Assembly (NCBI GenBank): GCA_021772845.1
Contig: JAJFLF010000323.1
Location: 1 to 5,670 of the forward strand
Reading direction: 5' to 3'
Length of the DNA stretch: 5,670 bases
DNA from: Mariprofundus sp.
Lineage (GTDB): Bacteria; Pseudomonadota; Zetaproteobacteria; Mariprofundales; Mariprofundaceae
Of this stretch, positions 1 to 5,670 are shown piece after piece (position 1 is the first letter of the stretch; every line of letters starts with the position of its first letter). The translations under genes and the position numbers were made by a program. The notes under the pieces were generated by a model that was given only the letters and a program-made list of their open reading frames with translations, did not search any database and was not told the origin of the DNA.

Positions 1-1
1 G

Positions 2-91
2 CAGGTGAAACAAGCCTCCATGCCATTCGGTGTTCCGCATCATTCGATCATCCATGACCGTAACAGCAATATTATGCGCTATTTTCCTTAA
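2..91 (+). CDS. Possible 3' end of a convergent plus-strand gene (partial, unidentified)
   Basis: One plus-strand frame is open from the left edge to a TAA at 89-91 and would encode 29 C-terminal residues ending in NIMRYFP. Its codons are ordinary; for example, both arginines use CGT or CGC. The opposite strand is also open here, from an ATG at 98-100 to the edge, but that frame uses AGG, CGA, CGG, ATA and TTA codons and its start has no properly spaced Shine-Dalgarno sequence. I therefore favour the plus frame. The gene would be convergent with the DUF900 hydrolase, with 76 bp between the two stops. The fragment is too short to assign a family, and it could be non-coding. Confidence 0.3.
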   Translation, partial: QVKQASMPFGVPHHSIIHDRNSNIMRYFP

Positions 92-167
92 GTTGTACAT
101 CCTGCATCATGACTCTGAAATCATAATCAAATCCCTATTAGAAGGGTCGTTAGCCTAATTAACATCA

Positions 168-1139
168 CTATTTCTCCAAAATGAGTCTCCGATGGAGATT
201 ACCACCCACATCAATGCGCCCCGTTTTCAGAGCTTTATAGAGATGTTTAAACACTTCTCCGGGGTTACCATTTCCATCATCCAGGAAATAGGAATGTCCC
301 TTCGGATAATCGTAAGTGTTATTGAAATCATCGCAGTCCACGGCATAGACATTTTTTGGGGCATTTTCCAGATTTTCAGGGCCTGTGTGCCCCAAACGCC
401 GCGATGCAATCTTGTTCTTTAGATTAGATACCTTGCTGGCTCTAAGGGCCAGATCATCAGAGGCGTGATAGACCACTACATTTCTTGAAGCGTGGCAGAT
501 CAATTCACCATTCTGTCCATATTCCAGGGTTTCATTGACTACATCAGCAGCCATCAAAAAAGTATTACGGAACAACATCGCTACACCTGAGGCAAGATCA
601 TATTTATCCCACGCCCGAATCGTTTCACGTAACACGCGATTGCCCATCGAATGGGACAACATATTCATTCGTTTCATGCACTGCTTATCGGGACCCAATT
701 CATCCCGCCAGGCCATAAACTTTTGAAACACCCTAGCCATGGACGGCGCACTGTGATCAGCAGACTTCTGATCATCCCAATAGTCTTTGGTGACACCAAA
801 ATCATTATCACAAGGCCAAATCAAAGGAATTACTCTGATTTCTCTTACTCCTTCCGTTTCAGCATCAAGCAATGACTGGAGCTTCTCTACACGAGGAAAA
901 ATATCCGCTTCAGGCAGATTGGAAAATCCATGAATGAAAAAGAGAATCTGCTTTTCGGTTCCTGCATTGAGTTCATTCATTAACACAATGGAGCCAATCT
1001 CGGTGTAATCCTCCGCCCCATTCCGGCGGCAATAAAACACATGTTTACCCGGTGCATTATTATCCAAATCAAACGCATAGGGAGTGTCTGGATCGGCGTT
1101 CATCGAGCCTTGAGGTGCACGGTTAGTTATAAATAGCAT
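168..1139 (-). CDS. Alpha/beta hydrolase, DUF900-type (putative serine esterase/lipase)
   Basis: A 323-residue protein with an alpha/beta-hydrolase fold signature. In order it shows an N-terminal MLFITNR segment, which I recall as typical of the DUF900 group; a hydrophobic strand ending in FFIHGF (His70-Gly71, oxyanion side); the nucleophile elbow LSHSMGN with Ser164; an acidic pair Asp228-Asp229 after the strand NVVVYH, the likely catalytic acid; and GHSYF with His282, the likely catalytic histidine. A complete Ser-Asp-His triad is therefore plausible. No signal peptide or membrane segment is visible, so it is probably cytoplasmic. The substrate is unknown for this family, and an ester or acyl group is only inferred. 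The ATG at 1139 was chosen because AGGAG lies 6 bases upstream and the protein then begins with the conserved segment. In-frame upstream starts at 1166 (GGAAG, 5-base spacer) and 1223 would add 9 or 28 residues of unconserved-looking sequence. The gene lies 201 bp downstream of the patatin gene and probably has its own promoter. Confidence 0.88.
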   Translation of the reverse strand: MLFITNRAPQGSMNADPDTPYAFDLDNNAPGKHVFYCRRNGAEDYTEIGSIVLMNELNAGTEKQILFFIHGFSNLPEADIFPRVEKLQSLLDAETEGVREIRVIPLIWPCDNDFGVTKDYWDDQKSADHSAPSMARVFQKFMAWRDELGPDKQCMKRMNMLSHSMGNRVLRETIRAWDKYDLASGVAMLFRNTFLMAADVVNETLEYGQNGELICHASRNVVVYHASDDLALRASKVSNLKNKIASRRLGHTGPENLENAPKNVYAVDCDDFNNTYDYPKGHSYFLDDGNGNPGEVFKHLYKALKTGRIDVGGNLHRRLILEK

Positions 1140-1145
1140 AGATGA

Positions 1146-1150
1146 CTCCT
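1146..1150 (-). promoter_or_regulatory. Ribosome binding site deciding the DUF900 hydrolase start
   Basis: On the minus strand AGGAG is followed by six bases and then the ATG at 1137-1139. This is better matched than the site serving the alternative ATG at 1164-1166, so it supports the 323-residue form of the protein. Confidence 0.7.
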
Positions 1151-1241
1151 GCAATTGAGCTTTCATCAAGACTTCCAAGGTTATTTTCAACCTGAATACG
1201 ACTTGATGGTCACAACACTGCACCGTTCATTTCATGCTGTA

Positions 1242-1261
1242 TGTCCCATAAACATGGGACA
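1242..1261. repeat. Perfect 8-bp inverted repeat with 4-bp spacer
   Basis: The sequence TGTCCCATAAACATGGGACA has perfect 8-bp arms (1242-1249 and 1254-1261) around AAAC. It lies in the gap between the patatin and DUF900 hydrolase genes, about 100 bp upstream of the hydrolase start. Neither strand has a T-run after it, so it does not look like an intrinsic terminator. It could be an operator for a dimeric regulator or a stable hairpin in the hydrolase leader transcript. Confidence 0.6.
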
Positions 1262-1275
1262 AAACAGGCTGCCTC

Positions 1276-1294
1276 AAGTGATATTAAATCACTT
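1276..1294. repeat. Perfect 7-bp inverted repeat overlapping a candidate -10 box
   Basis: The arms AAGTGAT (1276-1282) and ATCACTT (1288-1294) flank ATTAA. The dyad is AT-rich and covers the -10 hexamer of the promoter proposed at 1283-1311. That placement suits an operator whose occupation would block RNA polymerase. On the plus strand a T-run follows after six bases, but no plus-strand gene ends here, so a terminator role is unlikely. Confidence 0.5.
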
Positions 1295-1311
1295 TATTGG
1301 TTTTTTGATAA
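1283..1311 (-). promoter_or_regulatory. Candidate sigma-70 promoter for the DUF900 hydrolase gene
   Basis: Read on the minus strand, a -35-like TTATCA (1306-1311, 4 of 6 consensus bases) is separated by exactly 17 bp from a -10-like TTTAAT (1283-1288, 5 of 6 consensus bases). Transcription would begin near 1276 and give a leader of about 137 nt that contains the 1242-1261 inverted repeat. In an AT-rich gap such matches can arise by chance, so this is only a candidate. Confidence 0.35.
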
Positions 1312-1340
1312 GTTTTATCGGTAAGAAAGGGGAAGACTTG

Positions 1341-3758
1341 TTATTGGCTCAACCAGTAGAAGATACCTGGCACATCAGTTACGCCGATAGAAATATAAGC
1401 GCGGTCACCGGCGTAGTGATTGCGTTTGAAGCTTCGCATACCAAAACTGATACGAAACTTATCTGCAAACATGCCGACATAAGCCATACCGCCATAATTG
1501 AATTTCTTAAATTGACCCAGGTTTTTATTATAATTCATATTAATACTCGGGCCCACGCCAAATGAACTGAACGCCAGATTATCAAAACCATATGAAGCAA
1601 TCATATCCAACTGACCTGTTCGACTGATACCGGTCTGATTTCTATTCCAGATTAACGGCGTCACTTTAAGGCTTATCGCCGCATCACCAAGGATACGCAA
1701 TGGAATACGCCCTTCCCATGAAGCCAGCAGTCCACCATTAGAGACATCGGCACCAATTTCATAAGGCATGAGCAATGATTGCCATGATCCCCTTGGTGCA
1801 GTCGAACGGGTAAATGGACGCAGTACATCTCTATATTTTGTATTCACACCGAGTGCTATGACATTTGCCAGCTTGAACTTTTTATTGGCTTGTTCTTCCA
1901 ATGCCAACTGACGATCTGCCAAACGGCTGGTGACTGGATTTAACCATGCATCCTCGCCCCAATCAGATAGACGCATAATACGCTGCAACATCTCACTCTC
2001 AGGCTTGAATGGTGCTTCGGTCTCATCCGATTCTTTGAGTGCATGGATAAACCCTTTGAAACTCTTTTTCTTTCCATCCACCACCGGCATGGCATTCAAA
2101 TGGTCATATGGACCAAGTGTCTCATCATCCAGCGCATCAAAAATACGCAGCTGATTATTTACCAACTCCATATCACTCTCTGCGTAAGTATCCGTTTGTT
2201 CACCCAGCCAGTGTTCATGATTCATAAATTCCCGATGCGCAATTTTTCTAATCACTACATCAATGGGAGCATGCCCCTTAATACCCAGCCCCGACTTACC
2301 TCCGGAGTTGTAAATCTTTTTAAATGTTTCAGGCATACATGTTTTATCACCGTCACAAGCCAATGAAGCCAGAAAATAGATGCCATCATAGACACCTACA
2401 GCATAATCAAACTCACGAAACTCTTTGCCCCAAAAGGCCCCGAAATTACCGAAATAACTGGCCGTCAGCGGGAAAAATCGATCCGGTACACGCGTACTGT
2501 TTCTAAACTCATCACCATGATATTTGATCATGGTAAACAATTCATATTGTCTGGCTGTTTTGACGGTATCGCCCAAAAAACCCAATTGGGAAAGCAGGCC
2601 AAAAGCATGGTTTTCTTTACTGTTATCATCACTGCTTTTATCAATATGCAAGGGTCTACGATAATCAGGATCCAGGAATATATAGCGTTTGTTTTTGACT
2701 GTGCGCATATCCTCTTCCAACACAGCTAAGGGCACATTATCAAACACACCTCCATCCACAAAAGAGGATCTTTGGGCGGCCATGCCTTCAGGACAAACAT
2801 CGCCATCATCAAGCACATCAGCGCTGGATACTTCAAGGCCACAATAGGTAATCTTCTTTTTCCCGAAAGCCATCGGAAATGCGCTGGAAGCAAGTATAAC
2901 ATCTGCAACCCGGTCGTATCTTCTATCTTTGAGCGCTTTGCCTGTGTAATCCTCATAAAACAGCAGTTCATAAACTTGCCCAGGCGTAGTGCCCTCAGAA
3001 CTTTGAGCTACCAGCTGCCCTGGCAAATAGAGTTGATTACTGGCTTGCAATGATTCATCCGACTTGATTACCGGGACTTGCGTATAAAAACCGGCGCGCC
3101 CCATCGCATCCACTTTAAACAGCATCGACAGGGAAAAACGTGCGTTCTTCACCTTGATGGAAGAAGCGCTTTCGGGATTCAACTCAATAATTCCAGCCTG
3201 CTCCCGGGTTAACATCATGGTGATCGGCACTTCACAATCCGGTTTAAAAGCAGCCTCATGCAAATACCGATCAAGATTATTGAACAGCCTGTTAAAAGCA
3301 TGACGCGACAACAATCCATCTTCATCATCATATTTGGATGCATCTTCAGGAAGCAGTTCATCAAACCCGATAGGCAACCATATCTCTCTGAACCAGTTGC
3401 TCTCAACGCTATTTTCAACACGCTTTGTTTTTCGTCCATCATGGATTGAAAAACTGTTATTCTGCTCAGCTTTCGCGCATGCCACTACCGCTGAAATCAA
3501 GGCATTTATGCTTCCTGCTGAAGCGCCTGACACTGCCTTTAACCTGTTACCACTCTCCTCATTCTGATTATTTTCCAGGTATTTGATCATGGCCCAGTTC
3601 AAGCCTGCTTCATAAGAGCCAAGGCTGATCCCACCACTTAATGCGATAGCTACATTGGGTTTTATCTCATCAGGTGCTGCCTGCAAAGGCTGCGCCGCAA
3701 AGAGCATGAAAACTGCGACGATGAACAGTCTGAATAACGGGGTAATAGTTTCTTTCAC
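1341..3758 (-). CDS. Secreted patatin-like phospholipase with beta-rich C-terminal region
   Basis: An 805-residue protein. An N-terminal signal peptide has a Lys and an Arg, a hydrophobic core (LFIVAVFMLFAA) and a probable cleavage after Ala27 (PLQA/APDE). The patatin domain starts at once: the oxyanion loop SGGISLG (Gly42-Gly47), the nucleophile GASAG with Ser80, SSAFP near 291-295, and DGG with catalytic Asp335. The Ser-Asp dyad is intact. Patatins of this type hydrolyse acyl esters of phospholipids; the exact substrate here is unknown. Ser80 and Asp335 are 255 residues apart, which suggests inserted segments. The mature protein has six cysteines (94, 175, 306, 322, 468, 474), consistent with disulfides outside the cytoplasm. 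Residues from about 629 to 805 are rich in alternating beta-strand patterns and lack cysteine, suggesting a beta domain or outer-membrane anchor. The GTG start at 3758 was chosen because AGGA lies 6 bases upstream and the signal peptide becomes N-terminal. An in-frame ATG at 3863 would put 35 residues ahead of it and lacks a good Shine-Dalgarno sequence. Confidence 0.88.
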   Translation of the reverse strand: MKETITPLFRLFIVAVFMLFAAQPLQAAPDEIKPNVAIALSGGISLGSYEAGLNWAMIKYLENNQNEESGNRLKAVSGASAGSINALISAVVACAKAEQNNSFSIHDGRKTKRVENSVESNWFREIWLPIGFDELLPEDASKYDDEDGLLSRHAFNRLFNNLDRYLHEAAFKPDCEVPITMMLTREQAGIIELNPESASSIKVKNARFSLSMLFKVDAMGRAGFYTQVPVIKSDESLQASNQLYLPGQLVAQSSEGTTPGQVYELLFYEDYTGKALKDRRYDRVADVILASSAFPMAFGKKKITYCGLEVSSADVLDDGDVCPEGMAAQRSSFVDGGVFDNVPLAVLEEDMRTVKNKRYIFLDPDYRRPLHIDKSSDDNSKENHAFGLLSQLGFLGDTVKTARQYELFTMIKYHGDEFRNSTRVPDRFFPLTASYFGNFGAFWGKEFREFDYAVGVYDGIYFLASLACDGDKTCMPETFKKIYNSGGKSGLGIKGHAPIDVVIRKIAHREFMNHEHWLGEQTDTYAESDMELVNNQLRIFDALDDETLGPYDHLNAMPVVDGKKKSFKGFIHALKESDETEAPFKPESEMLQRIMRLSDWGEDAWLNPVTSRLADRQLALEEQANKKFKLANVIALGVNTKYRDVLRPFTRSTAPRGSWQSLLMPYEIGADVSNGGLLASWEGRIPLRILGDAAISLKVTPLIWNRNQTGISRTGQLDMIASYGFDNLAFSSFGVGPSINMNYNKNLGQFKKFNYGGMAYVGMFADKFRISFGMRSFKRNHYAGDRAYISIGVTDVPGIFYWLSQ

Positions 3759-3762
3759 TTCT

Positions 3763-3768
3763 CTTCCT
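3763..3768 (-). promoter_or_regulatory. Ribosome binding site deciding the GTG start of the patatin gene
   Basis: On the minus strand AGGAAG is followed by AGAA and the GTG at 3756-3758; measured from its AGGA core the spacer is 6 bases. The upstream in-frame ATG at 3861-3863 has only a poor TTAAG-like sequence before it. Together with the signal peptide that begins at this GTG, the site supports GTG as the real start. Confidence 0.65.
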
Positions 3769-3922
3769 ATGGAACGAGCTAATATCAACAGCTGACTCTG
3801 GCGAAAGCTATCAACGACATCAATCGTACATATAGGGAGATTCTTACAAGCTGAATGAATCAACTTAAGTACAGTTGAACAATCCTAAGCGAACCGTTTC
3901 AACTACGTCTTATAATGACTAC

Positions 3923-5008
3923 TCAGGCAGGAATACCTTCCTGGGGGTTTTTGTTGAATACATATTCAAACTGGGGGCTACACCGCTCAAATGAAGCACG
4001 CACCATGGGATCAAAATGTGCGGGCTCAGTTCGCCCATCACCTTCTAAAATAATTTTCGAAGCCGCATTATGATCCAGCGCCTTTTTGTATGGCCTGTCA
4101 CTTCGCAAGGCATCATACACATCACAAATACTCACAATGCGCGCAGGAAGAGGTATCTCTTGTTCCTTTAGCCCCTGAGGATAACCCGTGCCATCCCAAC
4201 GCTCATGATGATAACGGGAAATATCTCTACCCATACGAATATATGGAGAATGTGAACCGGATAACATCTGCCTGCCAACTTCAGTGTGGCCACGCATCAG
4301 CTTCCACTCTTCATCATCCAGTGGCCCTTTTTTAAACAGCACTTGATCCGGAATACTTATTTTACCTACATCATGCAAGGTGCTGGCGTAAAACATCGTA
4401 CGACAAAAACCTTCATCTTTGCCCATATCTTTGGAGATCGCATGCGTATAATAACTGATCCTACGCAAATGGGAGCCGGTCCTGTCATCACGAAACTCTG
4501 AAGCATTACCGAGAATATTAATCGTCTCCATAAATGCCTCTTTTAAATTGTGTGTGCGGTTGCTTATTTTCTCTTCAAGCTGATCATTCTTCACTTTCAG
4601 TAGATCAGATGCTTTTTTCATACGCAGAATATTACGCACACGAATTTGCAACTCATTCGAGTCGATCGGTTTAGTTATATACTCTTCTGCACCGGTCGAT
4701 AGAGCGCGAATCAGCGAGTATTTATCTGCCAATGCTGTGATAATAATCAACGGAATTTCAGCGGTGTCCGGATTATGTTTTAACTGGCTTGCTACCTGAA
4801 ACCCATCAATTTCAGGCATCATCAAATCGAGAATAATCAGATCCGGTTTTATGACCGGAACCAGGGCCAGACCAGCGCTACCTGATAGCGCAGTGAACGA
4901 TGTATACCCTTCACTCTCCAGCCATACCGTAAGCAATCGACAATTCCGTTCTTCATCATCAACAATAAGAATCTTTGAACCACTGATATCAACATTGTCT
5001 AATAGCAT
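3923..5008 (-). CDS. Response regulator with HD-GYP domain (putative c-di-GMP phosphodiesterase)
   Basis: A 361-residue two-domain protein. The receiver domain (about 12-128) has the acidic pair Asp17-Asp18, phospho-acceptor Asp61 in LDLMMP, Thr91 and Lys113 in the KP motif, so all key residues are present. A charged helical linker (about 130-160, probable coiled coil) leads to the HD-GYP domain (about 161-350). There I see His180, the HD pair His212-Asp213 in LHDVGK, His241, the HH pair 267-268, the GYP motif at 275-277 within DGTGYP, Asp296 in CDVYDAL and RPYK at 305-308. HD-GYP proteins hydrolyse c-di-GMP to pGpG or GMP, and receiver phosphorylation presumably controls this. At the site where some family members have ETGxH, this protein has RTGSH (Arg176). 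The domain order resembles RpfG, but orthology is not shown. It is cytoplasmic, starts at an ATG with AGAGG 7 bases upstream, and lies 41 bp after the LuxR-type gene, probably in one transcript. No partner kinase is in the window. Confidence 0.93.
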   Translation of the reverse strand: MLLDNVDISGSKILIVDDEERNCRLLTVWLESEGYTSFTALSGSAGLALVPVIKPDLIILDLMMPEIDGFQVASQLKHNPDTAEIPLIIITALADKYSLIRALSTGAEEYITKPIDSNELQIRVRNILRMKKASDLLKVKNDQLEEKISNRTHNLKEAFMETINILGNASEFRDDRTGSHLRRISYYTHAISKDMGKDEGFCRTMFYASTLHDVGKISIPDQVLFKKGPLDDEEWKLMRGHTEVGRQMLSGSHSPYIRMGRDISRYHHERWDGTGYPQGLKEQEIPLPARIVSICDVYDALRSDRPYKKALDHNAASKIILEGDGRTEPAHFDPMVRASFERCSPQFEYVFNKNPQEGIPA

Positions 5009-5015
5009 ATTCCAT

Positions 5016-5038
5016 CCTCTCGATTGAAACCCTCAATC
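5016..5038 (-). promoter_or_regulatory. Small hairpin abutting the ribosome binding site of the HD-GYP gene
   Basis: In the 41-bp gap after the LuxR-type gene, the minus strand reads GATTGA, GGGTT, TCAATC (5022-5038), a 6-bp stem with a 5-nt loop. The Shine-Dalgarno AGAGG (5016-5020) begins one base after the stem. The hairpin has no T-run, so it is not a terminator. It could tune ribosome access to the HD-GYP start, but the stem is short and AT-rich. Confidence 0.3.
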
Positions 5039-5049
5039 ACTGAATCTCA

Positions 5050-5496
5050 TCAGCGATTGATATTGATAAGACCTAAAGAAGCTGCTTCAAAAACAGCTTC
5101 TGATCTGGAATGCACCTTCAATTTTTTATAGATGCGTTTCACATAGGTTTGTGTTGTAGCTGTCGTACAGCCAATGAGTTCAGTTACATCCTGATAACTG
5201 CATCCTTTGGCAAGCAGAAGCAGCACTTCTCGCTCCCTTGCAGACAGATGTTCAACCACCACATGACTCTTAGGCCGTGCAGGCAATGCGTGTAAATGCA
5301 AAGCCATCGAGTCCAGTTCTTTTGTCATGGATTTATTAAGCGTGGCGAGCAGATTATAAATCACTGCCAATTCAGCGGATTGTGGTGGTGTTTTCTCAGA
5401 TCCAGCGCTCAGAATAGGATGCACTTGATGATGATAATCTCGCAAATGCTCTTTTATCTTTTTTAGATTTTGTAATGAATGTGCCAATTGCTCCAT
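5050..5496 (-). CDS. LuxR-type helix-turn-helix transcriptional regulator, no sensor domain
   Basis: A 148-residue protein. Residues from about 84 to 144 form a LuxR/FixJ-type DNA-binding domain: LSAREREVLLLLAKG, then the helix-turn-helix region, then KLKVHSRSEAVFEAASLGLI. Residues 1-75 look helical and charged (Leu/Lys/His-rich), with no receiver aspartate pocket and no autoinducer-binding domain visible. It may therefore work without a phosphorylation or ligand switch of its own, or through a partner. The recognition helix has TTQTYVKRIY where most relatives have a TVKxH pattern, so the usual Lys and His are Gln116 and Tyr118. The ATG at 5496 was chosen because GGGAG lies 5 bases upstream; an in-frame ATG at 5532 has AAGG directly against it, with no spacer. 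It precedes the HD-GYP gene by 41 bp and follows the edge gene by 65 bp. Targets are unknown; the neighbouring genes or its own promoter are natural guesses only. Confidence 0.87.
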   Translation of the reverse strand: MEQLAHSLQNLKKIKEHLRDYHHQVHPILSAGSEKTPPQSAELAVIYNLLATLNKSMTKELDSMALHLHALPARPKSHVVVEHLSAREREVLLLLAKGCSYQDVTELIGCTTATTQTYVKRIYKKLKVHSRSEAVFEAASLGLININR

Positions 5497-5501
5497 ATTC
5501 A

Positions 5502-5506
5502 CTCCC
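5502..5506 (-). promoter_or_regulatory. Ribosome binding site deciding the LuxR-type regulator start
   Basis: On the minus strand GGGAG is followed by five bases and the ATG at 5494-5496. The longer alternative from 5532 has no correctly spaced Shine-Dalgarno sequence. Confidence 0.55.
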
Positions 5507-5561
5507 GCTTCCACTGTTACGTATAAAAACATCCTTGTTTACATATATAGATTAATATCTT

Positions 5562-5670
5562 CTATTTTGCGCGATCTTTAGGAGCAACCAGGAAATACTC
5601 CAGAACAGCCAACTCGGTACTCTGGCACCCGGGCAAACTCTTTTCATCATCAATATTGATGATAAAATGC
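5562..5670 (-). CDS. 3' end of an unidentified upstream gene (partial)
   Basis: A minus-strand frame is open from the right edge to a TAG at 5562-5564 and encodes 35 residues, including FIINIDDEKSLPGC and ending in APKDRAK. Codon use is ordinary and the C-terminus is charged, as expected for a real soluble protein end. It runs in the same direction as the LuxR-type gene, whose start is 65 bp away, so it may be the preceding gene of the same cluster. A second minus frame is open here but gives a Trp-rich, unlikely peptide. A plus frame is also open but has no usable start. The family cannot be named from so little sequence. Confidence 0.5.
   Translation of the reverse strand, partial: HFIINIDDEKSLPGCQSTELAVLEYFLVAPKDRAK

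Noticed and set aside
133..146. Possible terminator hairpin after the hydrolase (arms CCCT and AGGG)
   Set aside because: The stem is only 4 bp and the following minus-strand sequence has only three T in a row, too weak to call a terminator.
642..660. Imperfect palindrome in the hydrolase gene resembling the 1242-1261 dyad (TGTCCCAT and ATGGG arms on the minus strand)
   Set aside because: It encodes the catalytic SHSMG elbow, so protein constraint explains the sequence. The second arm is imperfect and the spacer differs.
1155..1565. Plus-strand 136-codon open frame crossing the gap and the 3' end of the patatin gene
   Set aside because: It would need a TTG start without a good Shine-Dalgarno sequence, more than half of it is antisense to the well-supported patatin gene, and the product has no recognisable motif.
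2726..2971. Open frame of 81 codons on the minus strand inside the patatin gene
   Set aside because: It lies in another frame of the same strand, directly over the conserved SSAFP to DGG region, and its product is unlike any protein I recognise. It is a shadow of the patatin frame.
3928..3952. Hairpin (arms CAGGAA and TTCCTG) followed by GGGG and a run of five T on the plus strand, resembling an intrinsic terminator
   Set aside because: It overlaps the end of the HD-GYP coding sequence on the opposite strand and no plus-strand gene ends here. On the minus strand no T-run follows, so it cannot terminate the HD-GYP transcript in the usual way.

Overview
This 5.67 kb window looks like a chromosomal segment from a Gram-negative bacterium, most likely a beta- or gammaproteobacterium with moderate GC content. 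That placement is inferred. It rests on a Sec signal peptide leading to a predicted periplasmic or outer-membrane patatin, a receiver/HD-GYP c-di-GMP phosphodiesterase, a LuxR-type helix-turn-helix regulator and ordinary Shine-Dalgarno starts. I see no rRNA, tRNA, CRISPR array, insertion sequence or phage gene.

Layout: the four complete genes all lie on the minus strand, so transcription runs from high to low coordinates. At the right edge (5562-5670) is the probable 3' end of an unidentified gene. Next comes a small LuxR-type regulator (5050-5496), and 41 bp later a response regulator with an HD-GYP output domain (3923-5008). After a 164-bp gap comes a large secreted patatin-like phospholipase (1341-3758) with a GTG start and a beta-rich C-terminal region. 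After a 201-bp gap comes a cytoplasmic alpha/beta hydrolase of the DUF900 type (168-1139). At the left edge, bases 2-91 may be the 3' end of a convergent plus-strand gene, but the evidence is weak.

How the genes may work together: the LuxR-type protein and the HD-GYP response regulator form a tight signalling pair, probably co-transcribed. The HD-GYP protein would lower c-di-GMP when its receiver domain is phosphorylated. No histidine kinase is visible. Downstream lie two unrelated serine hydrolases, one exported and one cytoplasmic. A functional link between the signalling pair and the hydrolases is possible from gene order but is not shown by the sequence. The 201-bp gap before the DUF900 hydrolase holds a candidate promoter whose -10 box sits inside a perfect dyad, plus a second perfect 8-bp dyad downstream, so that gene probably has its own regulation.

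Three genes have longer possible reading frames, but Shine-Dalgarno placement supports shorter starts (1139, 3758 and 5496). These shorter starts are used here. For the patatin, the choice reveals a clean signal peptide.
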